NCBI GenBank assembly: GCA_963825765.1
Contig: CAWGUU010000003.1
Location: 434,001-498,000, forward strand
Direction of reading: 5' to 3'
From: CAWGUU01 sp963825765
GTDB lineage: Bacteria > Actinomycetota > Acidimicrobiia > Acidimicrobiales > AC-14
Length of the DNA stretch: 64,000 bases
Shown here: piece by piece, positions 9,294-16,760 of the stretch
Layout of the letters: every line of letters starts with the position of its first letter
Position numbering within the stretch: position 1 is the stretch's first letter
The notes under the pieces: model-generated
What the model was told of the DNA's origin: nothing
Database searches by the model: none
What the model saw: the letters and a program-made list of their open reading frames with translations, nothing else
Translations under genes and position numbers: made by a program

Positions 9294-11000
9294 TCACCTC
9301 CCCCGGCGACGGGAAGCGCTGGCGGTGGCCAGCAGCTCGGTGGCGTGGTCCCTTGCGGTGGAGCTCGACGGCTGCCCGGACAGCATCCGGGACAGCTCGA
9401 CGACCCGGTCGCCCTGCTCCAGCGTTCGTACCTCGGCCACCGTGCGGCCGTCGCGCTCGACCTTGGTGACGGCCACCTGGTGGTCGGCGAAGGCGGCCAC
9501 CTGGGGGAGGTGGGTCACCACGAGCACCTGATGGTCGGTGGCAAGGGTGGACAGGGCGCCGCCCACGGCGAGCGCGGCCTGGCCCCCGACGCCGGCGTCG
9601 ACCTCGTCGAAGACGAGGGTGGGCGGGGCTCCTGTCCTGATCCCCGAGGTGCCTGTCGTGACCCCCGAGGTGCCTGTCGTGACCCCCGAAGTGCCGGTGA
9701 GCACCAGCCGAGCCGCCAGCATGGTGCGGGCCAGCTCGCCGCCCGACGCCACCTTGGCCAGGGGCAGGGAGGCCTCACCGGGATTGGCCCCGAGCAGGAA
9801 CTCGACCCGTTCGCCACTCGAGTCGCCGCCGCTCGGGTCGCCGTCCCCGACGGAGACCTCGAAACGGGCCCGCGGCATCGCCAGCTCCTGCAGGTGCCGG
9901 GCGACCTCCTTGGCCAGCGCGGGTGCTGCGGCCCGGCGGGCGCCGCCCACCGCGGCCGCCGCCGCGTCTGCCACCGTCACCGCCACGCTCAGCTCTTCCT
10001 CCAGCTCCCGCACCCTTGCGTCGTGGGACTCGAGCTCGTCCAGCCGTCTGCAGACGTCGGCCTGGTACGCGATCACGTCGGACAACCGTTCACCGTACTT
10101 GCGACGGAGCTCCAAGAGCAGTCGCCGCCGCTCGCGCACCCGATCGAGACGCTCGGGATCCTCGACGATGCGGTCGCCGGCCCGGCGGACCTCGTCGGCC
10201 ACGTCGTCCACCTCGGCTGCCACCGACCGCAGGCGGGCCTCAACGCTCTCGTAGGGCCGCCGCCCGGCGACCGCGGCGATGGCCTTGGCCAGGCCGTCGG
10301 CCGCCCCGCCGTCGTCGCGGAGGGCGCCGTGGGCGTCGACCGCGGCCTGCCGGTGGGCCGCCGCCTCCGCCAGAAGGTCCTCCTCGGCTTCGAGCCGCCC
10401 GTCCTCGCCGGCGTCGGCGATGGCGGCAGCCTCGAGCTCGGCCACCTGGTACCGCAACAGGTCGGCCTCGCGCGCCCGGCTGCGGGCGTCGCCGCCGAGG
10501 GCACTCAGGCTCCTCTCGATCTCGGACACCCTCGCCTTGGCCGCGACCCAGGGGCCCAGGTCGACGCCGCCGAAGCTGTCGAGCGCGGCCCGTTGCACCC
10601 GGGGGCTCAGCAGGGACTGATGGTCGTGCTGGCCGTGGAGGTCGACGAGTGCCCCGCCCCGCTCGGCCAGCTCGGCGACGGTGGCGAGCCGGCCGTCGAC
10701 GTAGGCGCGCGACCGTCCGGTGCGGGGCACCACCCGGGCCAGGATCATCTCGGCCCCGCCGTCGCCCTCGTCGCCCTCGTCGTTCCTGGCCAGGAGGAAC
10801 CGGCCTTCGACCCGCGCCTCGCCCGCCCCCGGCCGGACCAGCACAGGGTCGGCCCGGGCTCCCAGCAACAGCTCGATGGCCTCGACCACGAGCGTCTTGC
10901 CCGCCCCGGTCTCGCCGGTCAGGGCCGTCATCCCCGGCTCGAGCACGAGGAAGAGGTCGGCGATGACGCCGAGGTCGCGTACGTGCAGCTCGACGAGCAT
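9294..11000 (-). CDS. recN: DNA repair protein RecN
   Basis: A 568-residue SMC-like ATPase of double-strand-break repair. Walker A GETGAGKT is at residues 29-36 after the invariant start MLVELHVRDLGVI. HGQHDHQSLL, a long coiled coil (about 160-370), the signature KVASGGELARTMLA and Walker B VFDEVDAGVGG follow in the expected order, then THLPQVAAFAD. ATG 11000 gives the family N-terminus. An unusual insertion, three tandem copies of a seven-residue unit (TSGVTTG type), sits between signature and Walker B. It is 10 nt behind nadK, as in mycobacteria. Confidence 0.95.
   Translation of the reverse strand: MLVELHVRDLGVIADLFLVLEPGMTALTGETGAGKTLVVEAIELLLGARADPVLVRPGAGEARVEGRFLLARNDEGDEGDGGAEMILARVVPRTGRSRAYVDGRLATVAELAERGGALVDLHGQHDHQSLLSPRVQRAALDSFGGVDLGPWVAAKARVSEIERSLSALGGDARSRAREADLLRYQVAELEAAAIADAGEDGRLEAEEDLLAEAAAHRQAAVDAHGALRDDGGAADGLAKAIAAVAGRRPYESVEARLRSVAAEVDDVADEVRRAGDRIVEDPERLDRVRERRRLLLELRRKYGERLSDVIAYQADVCRRLDELESHDARVRELEEELSVAVTVADAAAAAVGGARRAAAPALAKEVARHLQELAMPRARFEVSVGDGDPSGGDSSGERVEFLLGANPGEASLPLAKVASGGELARTMLAARLVLTGTSGVTTGTSGVTTGTSGIRTGAPPTLVFDEVDAGVGGQAALAVGGALSTLATDHQVLVVTHLPQVAAFADHQVAVTKVERDGRTVAEVRTLEQGDRVVELSRMLSGQPSSSTARDHATELLATASASRRRGR
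9631..9693 (-). repeat. Three tandem 21-bp repeats inside recN
   Basis: Three consecutive 21-bp units (9631-9651, 9652-9672, 9673-9693) differ at only a few bases. On the coding strand they encode the reiterated peptide TSGVTTG between the RecN signature motif and Walker B. The unit is a multiple of three, so copy-number change keeps the frame. Confidence 0.85.
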
Positions 11001-11010
11001 CAGTCGGCCG

Positions 11011-11865
11011 TCATCTGTCCGCCACGCCGAACTTGGCCTTGAGGATGCCGTAGAAGTCGCGGGCGCCAAAGGTGACGAACCGGGCCGACCGGTCCGCCGC
11101 GGCGCACACGATGGCGTCGCCGTCGTGCAGCCGGGCCACGTCCCGCCCGTCGACGGTGAGCATGGCCTCGCGGTCGTCGCAGACCTCGACGCGGAACATC
11201 TCGTCGTCGCTGACGACAAGGCTGCGGTCGAAGGGCATGTGCGGCGACACCGGGGTGAGGAGCATGGCCCGTAGGCGGGGCGAGAGGATCGGGCCCCTCG
11301 CCGAGAACGCGTAGGCGGTGGAGCCGGTAGGTGTGGCGACGATGAGGCCGTCGGCCACGTAGGTCGTCCACGGCCGGCCGTCGATCGAGACCCGCATGTT
11401 CACCGTCCGCCCCGGCGACGACTTCTCGACCACCGCCTCGTTGAGGGCCAGGGCCGTGCCCGTGACGACGCCCGACTTCTCGACCGACACCGCCAGCATC
11501 ATGCGTTCCTCGATGTCGTAGTCACCGGCGAGGAACCGCTCCAGGGCCCACGTCAGGCGACCGGCCTCGACCTCGGTGAGGTAGCCGAGTCGCCCGAGGT
11601 TGACGCCCAGCACCGGCACGCCCCGGGGGCTGACCATCCGCACCGCCCGCAGGATGGTGCCGTCGCCGCCGAGGGCCACGACCAGGTCGACGCCCTCGGC
11701 CAGGTCCTGGGCGTCGCGACCATTGGCCGGCAGCCCGACGGCCGCGGCGTCCTCATCGGGCAGGACCACTGCGTGGCCGCGTTCCTCCAGCCAGGCGGCG
11801 GCCTCACCGGCCAGCTCGAGAGCCCGAGGCCGGCGGTTGTGCACGACGAAGGCGACGGTGACCAT
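11011..11865 (-). CDS. nadK: NAD kinase
   Basis: A 284-residue ATP-NAD kinase making NADP. The hallmark GGDGT motif is at residues 66-70 (VVALGGDGTILRAVR), followed by VLGVNLGRLGYLTE, ALNEAVVEKSSPGR and the glycine-rich DGLIVATPTGSTAYAFSARG. ATG 11865 shares its A with the tlyA stop (TGATG), so translation is coupled. Length and motif order are normal for bacterial NadK. Between tlyA and recN, the same order as Rv1694-Rv1696. Confidence 0.95.
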   Translation of the reverse strand: MVTVAFVVHNRRPRALELAGEAAAWLEERGHAVVLPDEDAAAVGLPANGRDAQDLAEGVDLVVALGGDGTILRAVRMVSPRGVPVLGVNLGRLGYLTEVEAGRLTWALERFLAGDYDIEERMMLAVSVEKSGVVTGTALALNEAVVEKSSPGRTVNMRVSIDGRPWTTYVADGLIVATPTGSTAYAFSARGPILSPRLRAMLLTPVSPHMPFDRSLVVSDDEMFRVEVCDDREAMLTVDGRDVARLHDGDAIVCAAADRSARFVTFGARDFYGILKAKFGVADR

Positions 11866-12668
11866 CAGGAGGTCCGAACCGTCCTGGCCGTGGCCTCGGC
11901 CACCGCGTCGGCTATGGCGGCGGTGGCGTCGAGTCCCGCGGGGTCGGGCTGGGCGGGGGCCGCGGCCACGAGATGGGTGAGGAACTCGGCGTTGCCCTCG
12001 GCCCCCAGCAGCGGCGAGGCCATCAGGCCCCGCAGGTCGGCGCCGCCCCGGACGTAGGTCTGGATTACGTGCTCGAGTACCCGCCGCCACACGGCGGGAT
12101 CGCGGATCACCCCCTGGCCCTTGCTGGCCTCGACCCGGCCGGCCTCGAACTGGGGCTTGACCAGGAGCACCAGGTCGGCACCCTCGGCGGCGAGCCCGAG
12201 GAGGGCGGGGGCGACGGTTCGAAGGGAGATGAAGGAGAGGTCGGCCACGATGAGGGGAACCGGCGTGCCGCCGAGGTCGTCCGGCGTGAGGTTCCGGACG
12301 TTGGTTCGCTCCATCACCCGGACCCGCGGATCCTGGCGCAGCCCGAGATCGAGCTGACCGTAGCCCACGTCGACGGCCACGACCTCCGCCGCGCCTCGCT
12401 GCAGCAGGCAGTCGGTGAACCCGCCCGTGGAGGCCCCTGCATCCAGCGCCCGCCGCCCGTCGACGGCGACGCCGAACCGCTCCAAGGCGGCATCGAGCTT
12501 CTCGCCGCCCCGTCCGACGAAGCGCGGCGGCGGGCCGACCAGCTCGACAGGGTCGGTGGGCGCGACAAGGCGCGCCGGTTTGTCCGCCGGCACGCCCGAC
12601 ACCGTCACCCGCCCGGCGGCGACCTCCTCGCGCGCCCGGTCACGGCTGGAGGCCAGTCCCCGTCGCAC
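11865..12668 (-). CDS. tlyA: TlyA-type rRNA 2'-O-methyltransferase / hemolysin family
   Basis: An S4 RNA-binding domain (about 1-60) is joined to a Rossmann methyltransferase: LDAGASTGGFTDCLLQRGA (SAM loop), AVDVGYGQLDLGLRQDPRV and LIVADLSFISL. TlyA methylates 2'-OH of C1409 in 16S and C1920 in 23S rRNA of mycobacteria, and C1920 lies in helix 69, three bases before the L1923 intron of this genome. GTG 12668 is the first standard start but cuts into the S4 motif. The same frame continues upstream as RRRLDVELVRRGLASSRD, so the true start is probably CTG 12704. Its CTGA would overlap the repaired stop of the upstream gene, mirroring the GTGA/TTGA overlaps elsewhere. Confidence 0.88.
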   Translation of the reverse strand: MRRGLASSRDRAREEVAAGRVTVSGVPADKPARLVAPTDPVELVGPPPRFVGRGGEKLDAALERFGVAVDGRRALDAGASTGGFTDCLLQRGAAEVVAVDVGYGQLDLGLRQDPRVRVMERTNVRNLTPDDLGGTPVPLIVADLSFISLRTVAPALLGLAAEGADLVLLVKPQFEAGRVEASKGQGVIRDPAVWRRVLEHVIQTYVRGGADLRGLMASPLLGAEGNAEFLTHLVAAAPAQPDPAGLDATAAIADAVAEATARTVRTS

Positions 12669-13449
12669 GAGCTCGACGTCGAGCCGCCGGCGCAGGAGGG
12701 TCAGGCCCTCTCGGTGGGGGGCCCGTCACCAGCCGCGCCCCCCGACGACCTCCGTCGGGCCCGGCCCCCACCCGTCGCCGACGTCGCCGCCGCGGCCGGC
12801 TCGGACGCGGACGCCTTGGCGGCCGGTTTGGGTGTGGCTGCAGGCGCAGTCGCCGCGGACGTACGTGCGGCAGCCGGCTTGCGGGCGGCAGCCGGCTTGG
12901 CGGCGGCGGCTTGGCGGCGGCGGTCTTGGCGGCGGCGGTCTTGGCGGCGGCGGTCTTGGCGGCGGCGGTCTTGGCGGCGGCGGTCTTGGCGGCGGCGGTC
13001 TTGGCGGCGGCGGGCTTGGCGGCGGCGGGCTTGGCGGCGGCGGTCTTGGCGGCGGCGGTCTTGGCGGCGGCGGGCTTGGCGGCGGCGGGCTTGGCGGCGG
13101 CGGGCTTGACGGCAGCGGACTTAGGGGCGGCGGCGGTCTTGGCAGTCTTGGCGGCGGCGGGTGGGGCGACGGCGTCGAGCTTGGCCTCGAGGCGGGCGAT
13201 GTCGTCCTTCGTCGCCAGTCCCAGGGCGGCAACCTGCGCCCGTATCTCGGAGCGCACCAGCTCGACCAGGTCGACGGTGCGTTGGCGCCCCTTCTCGACG
13301 GCGTCGTCGACGACCTTCTGGGCCTGGTCCTTCGCCGACTCTCCGGAGTCCGCGAGGTCCTGCAGCACGCTCTCGGCCCGCTTCTGGGTGAGGGCGAAAA
13401 AGGCGGAGCCCATCTCGAACGCCCGCCGGAACATATCTTCGTCTGTCAC
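12640..13449 (-). CDS. Phasin-like coiled-coil protein with Ala/Lys repeat tail (frameshifted)
   Basis: Residues 1-100 (MTDEDMFRRAFEMGSAFFAL, then helical coiled-coil text up to ATKDDIARLEAKLDAV) resemble phasin/granule-associated helical proteins. The tail is about 14 repeats of KPAAA or KTAAA, a histone-H1-like DNA- or polyanion-binding repeat. After the repeats the annotated frame turns into Pro/Arg nonsense. One missing C in the last repeat (near 12915) explains this. In the shifted frame the protein continues KPAAARKPAAARTSAATAPA and stops at TGA 12701-12703, just before tlyA. It is therefore either frameshifted or a sequence error in a G/C-rich repeat. Confidence 0.6.
   Translation of the reverse strand: MTDEDMFRRAFEMGSAFFALTQKRAESVLQDLADSGESAKDQAQKVVDDAVEKGRQRTVDLVELVRSEIRAQVAALGLATKDDIARLEAKLDAVAPPAAAKTAKTAAAPKSAAVKPAAAKPAAAKPAAAKTAAAKTAAAKPAAAKPAAAKTAAAKTAAAKTAAAKTAAAKTAAAKTAAAKPPPPSRLPPASRLPHVRPRRLRLQPHPNRPPRRPRPSRPRRRRRRRVGAGPDGGRRGARLVTGPPPRGPDPPAPAARRRARATGTGLQP
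12905..13117 (-). repeat. 15-bp tandem repeats encoding KPAAA/KTAAA
   Basis: About fourteen copies of a 15-bp unit (plus strand core ttggcggcggcggtc / ttggcggcggcgggc) make up the C-terminal tail of the phasin-like protein. The array invites replication slippage, and a one-base loss is visible at its 3' end on the coding strand. Confidence 0.9.
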
Positions 13450-13544
13450 CTTCCAACCATCCCCTTCGACGACCCGGCTGCACAGAGGCTAGAGCTTCGC
13501 AACGGCCGGGCGGCCGAAGGGTCGGGCCTAGGCTCGCCTGTCGA

Positions 13545-14291
13545 GTGCTGCCGCTCAAGGACTACAACCCGACCCGCCGGTTCCCGGTGATCACAGTGAT
13601 CCTGATCGCCGCCAACATCTTCGTGTACTTCTTCGTCCAGCGTCCCAACGACCCCCGGCAGAATCAGCTCCGCTTCAACTACGAGTACGCCACGATTCCC
13701 TGCGAGGTGGTCCAGGGTCGCCCGCTGACCGACGTCGAGATCATCCGCACCCTCGACGACGGCGACACCGAGGCGTGCCAGGACGCGTTGGGTGCCGGCG
13801 AAGCCTTCCCGGACAAGCCGGTGTACCTGTCGATCCTCTTCTCGATGTTCCTGCACGGCTCACTGTTGCATCTTGGGGGCAACATGCTGTTCCTCTGGGT
13901 GTTCGGCAACAATGTCGAGGATCGCATGGGCATCCCCGGCTACACCGCGTTCTATGTGTTGTCGGGTGTGGTGGGATCCGTCGCCCATATCCTCGTGCAG
14001 CCCGACAGCACGATCCCGATGGTGGGTGCGTCGGGCGCCATCGCTGGCGTGATGGGTGCCTACCTGGTGCTCTTCCCCGACGCACCGATCCTTTCCCTCA
14101 TCGTCATCTTCATCCGAGTGATTCCGGCCAAGTGGCTGCTCGGCTTCTGGTTCGTGTACCAGTTCTTCATCAACCCGGCCGCGGGCGTGGCCTGGGTGGC
14201 CCACGTCGGTGGTTTCCTGTTCGGCGCGGCCGTGGCCCTCCTGCTGCGCGACCGGCTACGACCCCAGCCCGCGGTGACACCGCTCTACTGA
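13545..14291 (+). CDS. Rhomboid-family intramembrane serine protease
   Basis: A 248-residue polytopic protein. The catalytic Ser163 sits in GASG (residues 161-164), followed by AIAGVMGAYLVLFP. His220 in VAWVAHVGGFLFG is the partner. The conserved HGSLLHLGGNMLFLWVFGNN (104-123) supplies the oxyanion His/Asn pair. A loop of about 55 residues between the first and second helices is longer than usual. It cleaves membrane-protein substrates, not predictable here. Start GTG 13545 has no clear SD. It is divergent from the phasin-like gene and 7 nt upstream of the DUF1015 gene. Confidence 0.88.
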   Translation: MLPLKDYNPTRRFPVITVILIAANIFVYFFVQRPNDPRQNQLRFNYEYATIPCEVVQGRPLTDVEIIRTLDDGDTEACQDALGAGEAFPDKPVYLSILFSMFLHGSLLHLGGNMLFLWVFGNNVEDRMGIPGYTAFYVLSGVVGSVAHILVQPDSTIPMVGASGAIAGVMGAYLVLFPDAPILSLIVIFIRVIPAKWLLGFWFVYQFFINPAAGVAWVAHVGGFLFGAAVALLLRDRLRPQPAVTPLY

Positions 14292-14298
14292 CGCGCCC

Positions 14299-15498
14299 AT
14301 GGCCACCTTCCTACCGTTCGCCGGCGTCCGCTACGACCTCGACCGGGTCGACCTCGTCGACGTCGTGGCGCCGCCGTACGACGTCATCGACGCCGCCGGC
14401 CGGGCCCGTCTCGAGGCCCGGAGCCCCTACAACGCGGTGCGCGTCGAGCTGGCCGACGACCGGGAGGGCGCCGAGCGCTACCAGGCGGTCAATCGCCGAT
14501 TCGAGGCCTGGATGGCCGATGGCATCCTGCGCCGCGACCCTGAGCCCGGCTTCTACGTCTACCGGATGGGTTGGCACGACAACCAGGGTCGAGCACTCCA
14601 GACCACGGGCGTGCTGGGCGCGCTCGAGGTCTCGACTCCCGACCACGGCCAGGTCCTGCCCCACGAGCGCACCATGGGCAAGCCCAAGGACGACCGCCTC
14701 AGCCTGCTCCGGGCGACCAGGACGAACCTGTCGGCGGTGTGGGGCTTGTCGTTGGCGAACGGCTTGTCGGACCTGCTCGACGTGCCCGGGCCGCCATTGG
14801 CCCGCGGCACGGACGAGGACGGCGTGCACCACCGGCTGTGGCGCGTCACCCAAGCCGCGACCCTGGCCGCGATCACCGACGCCGTCGGCTCCGCCCCCGT
14901 GATGATCGCCGACGGCCACCACCGCTACGAGACCGCGCTGGCCTACCGCGAGGAGCGTGCGGCCACCGTCGCGGGCGAGGCCCGGGGCGACTTCGATCTG
15001 CTCCTGGCCTTCGTCGTAGAGCTCAGCGACGAGCAGCTCGAGATACGCCCCATCCACCGCCTGCTCCGGGGACTGCCCGACGGCTTCGACCTGGCCGGGA
15101 GCCTGGCGCCGTTCTTCGACGTGGTCGACGCCGGCGGGCTCCCCGTCGACGGCGAGCTCACCGAACGCATGGCGGGTGACGGGGGGCTGGGCCTGATCGA
15201 GTCGAACCGGGCGTGGGTGCTCCTGCCCCGCAACGGCAGCGCGACCGACCCCGACTCGGCCCGTCTCGACGCCGCGCTCGCCACCCTGCCGAGCCATGAA
15301 CTGGGCTTCCACCATGCACCGGCCGCCGTGGCCGACATGGTGCGTTCGGGTGACGCCCAAGCCGGCGTTCTTCTACGGCCGGTGCCCGTCGACCAGATCG
15401 CGTCCACGGCACGCGCCGGCCGCCTCATGCCGGAGAAGACGACGTTCTTCGCCCCCAAACCCCGTACCGGGATGGTGTTCCGTCGCCTGGACGACTGA
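14299..15498 (+). CDS. DUF1015-family protein
   Basis: A 399-residue soluble protein matching the DUF1015 (COG4198) pattern: an N-terminal FAGVRYD and VAPPYDVID, then SPYNAVRVEL, a central VLPHERTMGKPKDDRL, VMIADGHHRYETALAYRE and a C-terminal PEKTTFFAPKPRTGMVFRRL. The conserved DGHHRYET His/Glu cluster looks like an active site. No function is firmly established for bacterial members. It starts 7 nt after the rhomboid gene and is probably co-transcribed. Full length and intact. Confidence 0.85.
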   Translation: MATFLPFAGVRYDLDRVDLVDVVAPPYDVIDAAGRARLEARSPYNAVRVELADDREGAERYQAVNRRFEAWMADGILRRDPEPGFYVYRMGWHDNQGRALQTTGVLGALEVSTPDHGQVLPHERTMGKPKDDRLSLLRATRTNLSAVWGLSLANGLSDLLDVPGPPLARGTDEDGVHHRLWRVTQAATLAAITDAVGSAPVMIADGHHRYETALAYREERAATVAGEARGDFDLLLAFVVELSDEQLEIRPIHRLLRGLPDGFDLAGSLAPFFDVVDAGGLPVDGELTERMAGDGGLGLIESNRAWVLLPRNGSATDPDSARLDAALATLPSHELGFHHAPAAVADMVRSGDAQAGVLLRPVPVDQIASTARAGRLMPEKTTFFAPKPRTGMVFRRLDD

Positions 15499-15589
15499 AA
15501 CCGGAGGCCGAGGCGGCGCCTCGCCGCCAATCCGGCGGCCCGGAGCAGAACCCTTGGCGTCGCCCGGCCGGCTACCCGCGTCGACGCTG

Positions 15590-16159
15590 CTACCGCGTGT
15601 CGACGGCGGCGGCGAGGTCCTGCTTGGTCATCGTCGAGCGGCCGGCGATCTCCTGTTCCCGGGCCAGCTCCTGGAGCTCCTCGACGGTGAGCTGCTCGCG
15701 CTCCTCCACCGTGGGAAACCCCATCGTGGCCCTCTTGGCGTCCATACGCTGCCCCAGGTCCTCCCGGAACGTCGCTTCGGTGGCCGACCGAACCGAGGGG
15801 AACAGCTCCTGCTCCTCCTCGTCGATGTGGTGCTCGACGCTCTCGATCAGAACGCTCATCTTGGCGACCCAGTCGTCGACGCCGGGCTGCAGGGCCTTCA
15901 TCTCCGCGACGAGGACGTCGGCCACGTGGTGCTCCTGAAGACCCTCGTCGACCGTCTCGCCGATCTCCTCGGAGAGGTCGTGGATCGCCGGGTAGAAGAC
16001 CTCCTCCTCGATCGAGGTGTGGATCTCCAGGTCCCGGAACAGGCGGCTGGCCAGGCTGGCCATCTCGGCCACGTCGTCGGCCTCGTGGGCGTCCCTGAAG
16101 CGGCTGAAAATGCCACGGAACCGGTTGTGGTCCGCGATCAGAAGGTCCAGACAGTCCAT
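15590..16159 (-). CDS. Hemerythrin-domain protein with C-terminal Rho-N-like segment
   Basis: A 189-residue protein. A four-helix hemerythrin/HHE domain uses His and Glu residues to bind a di-iron site: LLIADHNRFRGIFSRF, LEIHTSIEEEVFYPAIHD, LQEHHVADVLVAEM and SVEHHIDEEEQELFPSV. It likely senses or buffers O2 or NO. The C-terminal 35 residues (VEELQELAREQEIAG, MTKQDLAAAVDTR) resemble the Rho N-terminal-like helix pair. ATG 16159 has a good AAGGGGAG about 7 nt upstream. Monocistronic by appearance. Confidence 0.85.
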   Translation of the reverse strand: MDCLDLLIADHNRFRGIFSRFRDAHEADDVAEMASLASRLFRDLEIHTSIEEEVFYPAIHDLSEEIGETVDEGLQEHHVADVLVAEMKALQPGVDDWVAKMSVLIESVEHHIDEEEQELFPSVRSATEATFREDLGQRMDAKRATMGFPTVEEREQLTVEELQELAREQEIAGRSTMTKQDLAAAVDTR

Positions 16160-16261
16160 TCCCACTCCCCTTGTCGTCCGATGTCGCGTCGCCGCGCTCG
16201 CAGACGGTGCCCATACCCGGAGCCGGGACCCGCCAACCGGGGGGTGTTTCACCCGCGCCCC

Positions 16262-16612
16262 TCACCAGGCAGCCTCCTCCAGACGGGACTGCACCGAGGT
16301 GAGCGCCGCGTTGGCCCGTTTGGCCTGACGGGTGGCCACCACCGCCTCGGCGACCACTTCGGTGCGGCTCTGCGTGCCGCCCCCGGTGCGGAAGAACCGC
16401 CTCCGGACCCGGCCCACCACGATCACCTGTTCGTCGACCCCCATCTCGGCCGCCCGCACCGGCGCCTCGAACCACACCACGGGGACGCTTTCGGCCCGCT
16501 CCCCGGGCCTCGGCACCGTGACCTCGTACGCCACCAGCCGGTCGCCGGACGGGAGCTCCCGCACCTCGGCGGGCCGGGCCAGCTTGCCCACCAGCACAAC
16601 CACATTCGTCAT
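16262..16612 (-). CDS. Single-stranded DNA-binding protein (short paralogue)
   Basis: A 116-residue OB-fold SSB: TNVVVLVGKLARPAEVREL, LVAYEVTVPRPGERAE, VPVVWFEAPVRAAEMGVDEQ and VIVVGRVRRRFFRTGGGTQS follow the family pattern. It lacks the acidic DDxPF-type C-terminal tail through which replicative SSB recruits partners, so it is probably a specialised second copy. ATG 16612 is preferred to the upstream GTG 16621 because GAGGTGA lies 6-7 nt before it. The flanking intergenic regions (16160-16261, 16613-16760) show nothing clear. Confidence 0.8.
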   Translation of the reverse strand: MTNVVVLVGKLARPAEVRELPSGDRLVAYEVTVPRPGERAESVPVVWFEAPVRAAEMGVDEQVIVVGRVRRRFFRTGGGTQSRTEVVAEAVVATRQAKRANAALTSVQSRLEEAAW

Positions 16613-16760
16613 CGCCGTCACCTCGTTCGCCAGGCCCCGAAGGCCGGAACGTCGAAGGGGGAAGCCCGGAGCATCGGAGGGGGAAGTGCAGCCGGAACAC
16701 TATCGAGGGGGTACGACAGTCACGCCGCCAGCGGCGTCACCGGCGGGATCGCCAGACCTC

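Noticed and set aside
7983..11042. 1019-residue plus-strand frame
   Set aside because: Antisense to steA and recN. The composition is a complement artefact of high-GC coding and no start signal is seen.
12905..13117. Possible CRISPR array
   Set aside because: The repeats are 15 bp, directly contiguous, in frame and coding. There are no spacers and no cas genes anywhere in the window.
12415..13590. Long Gly-rich plus-strand frame over the Ala/Lys repeat
   Set aside because: The GGGLGGGG-type text is the complement of the KPAAA repeat; no independent gene.
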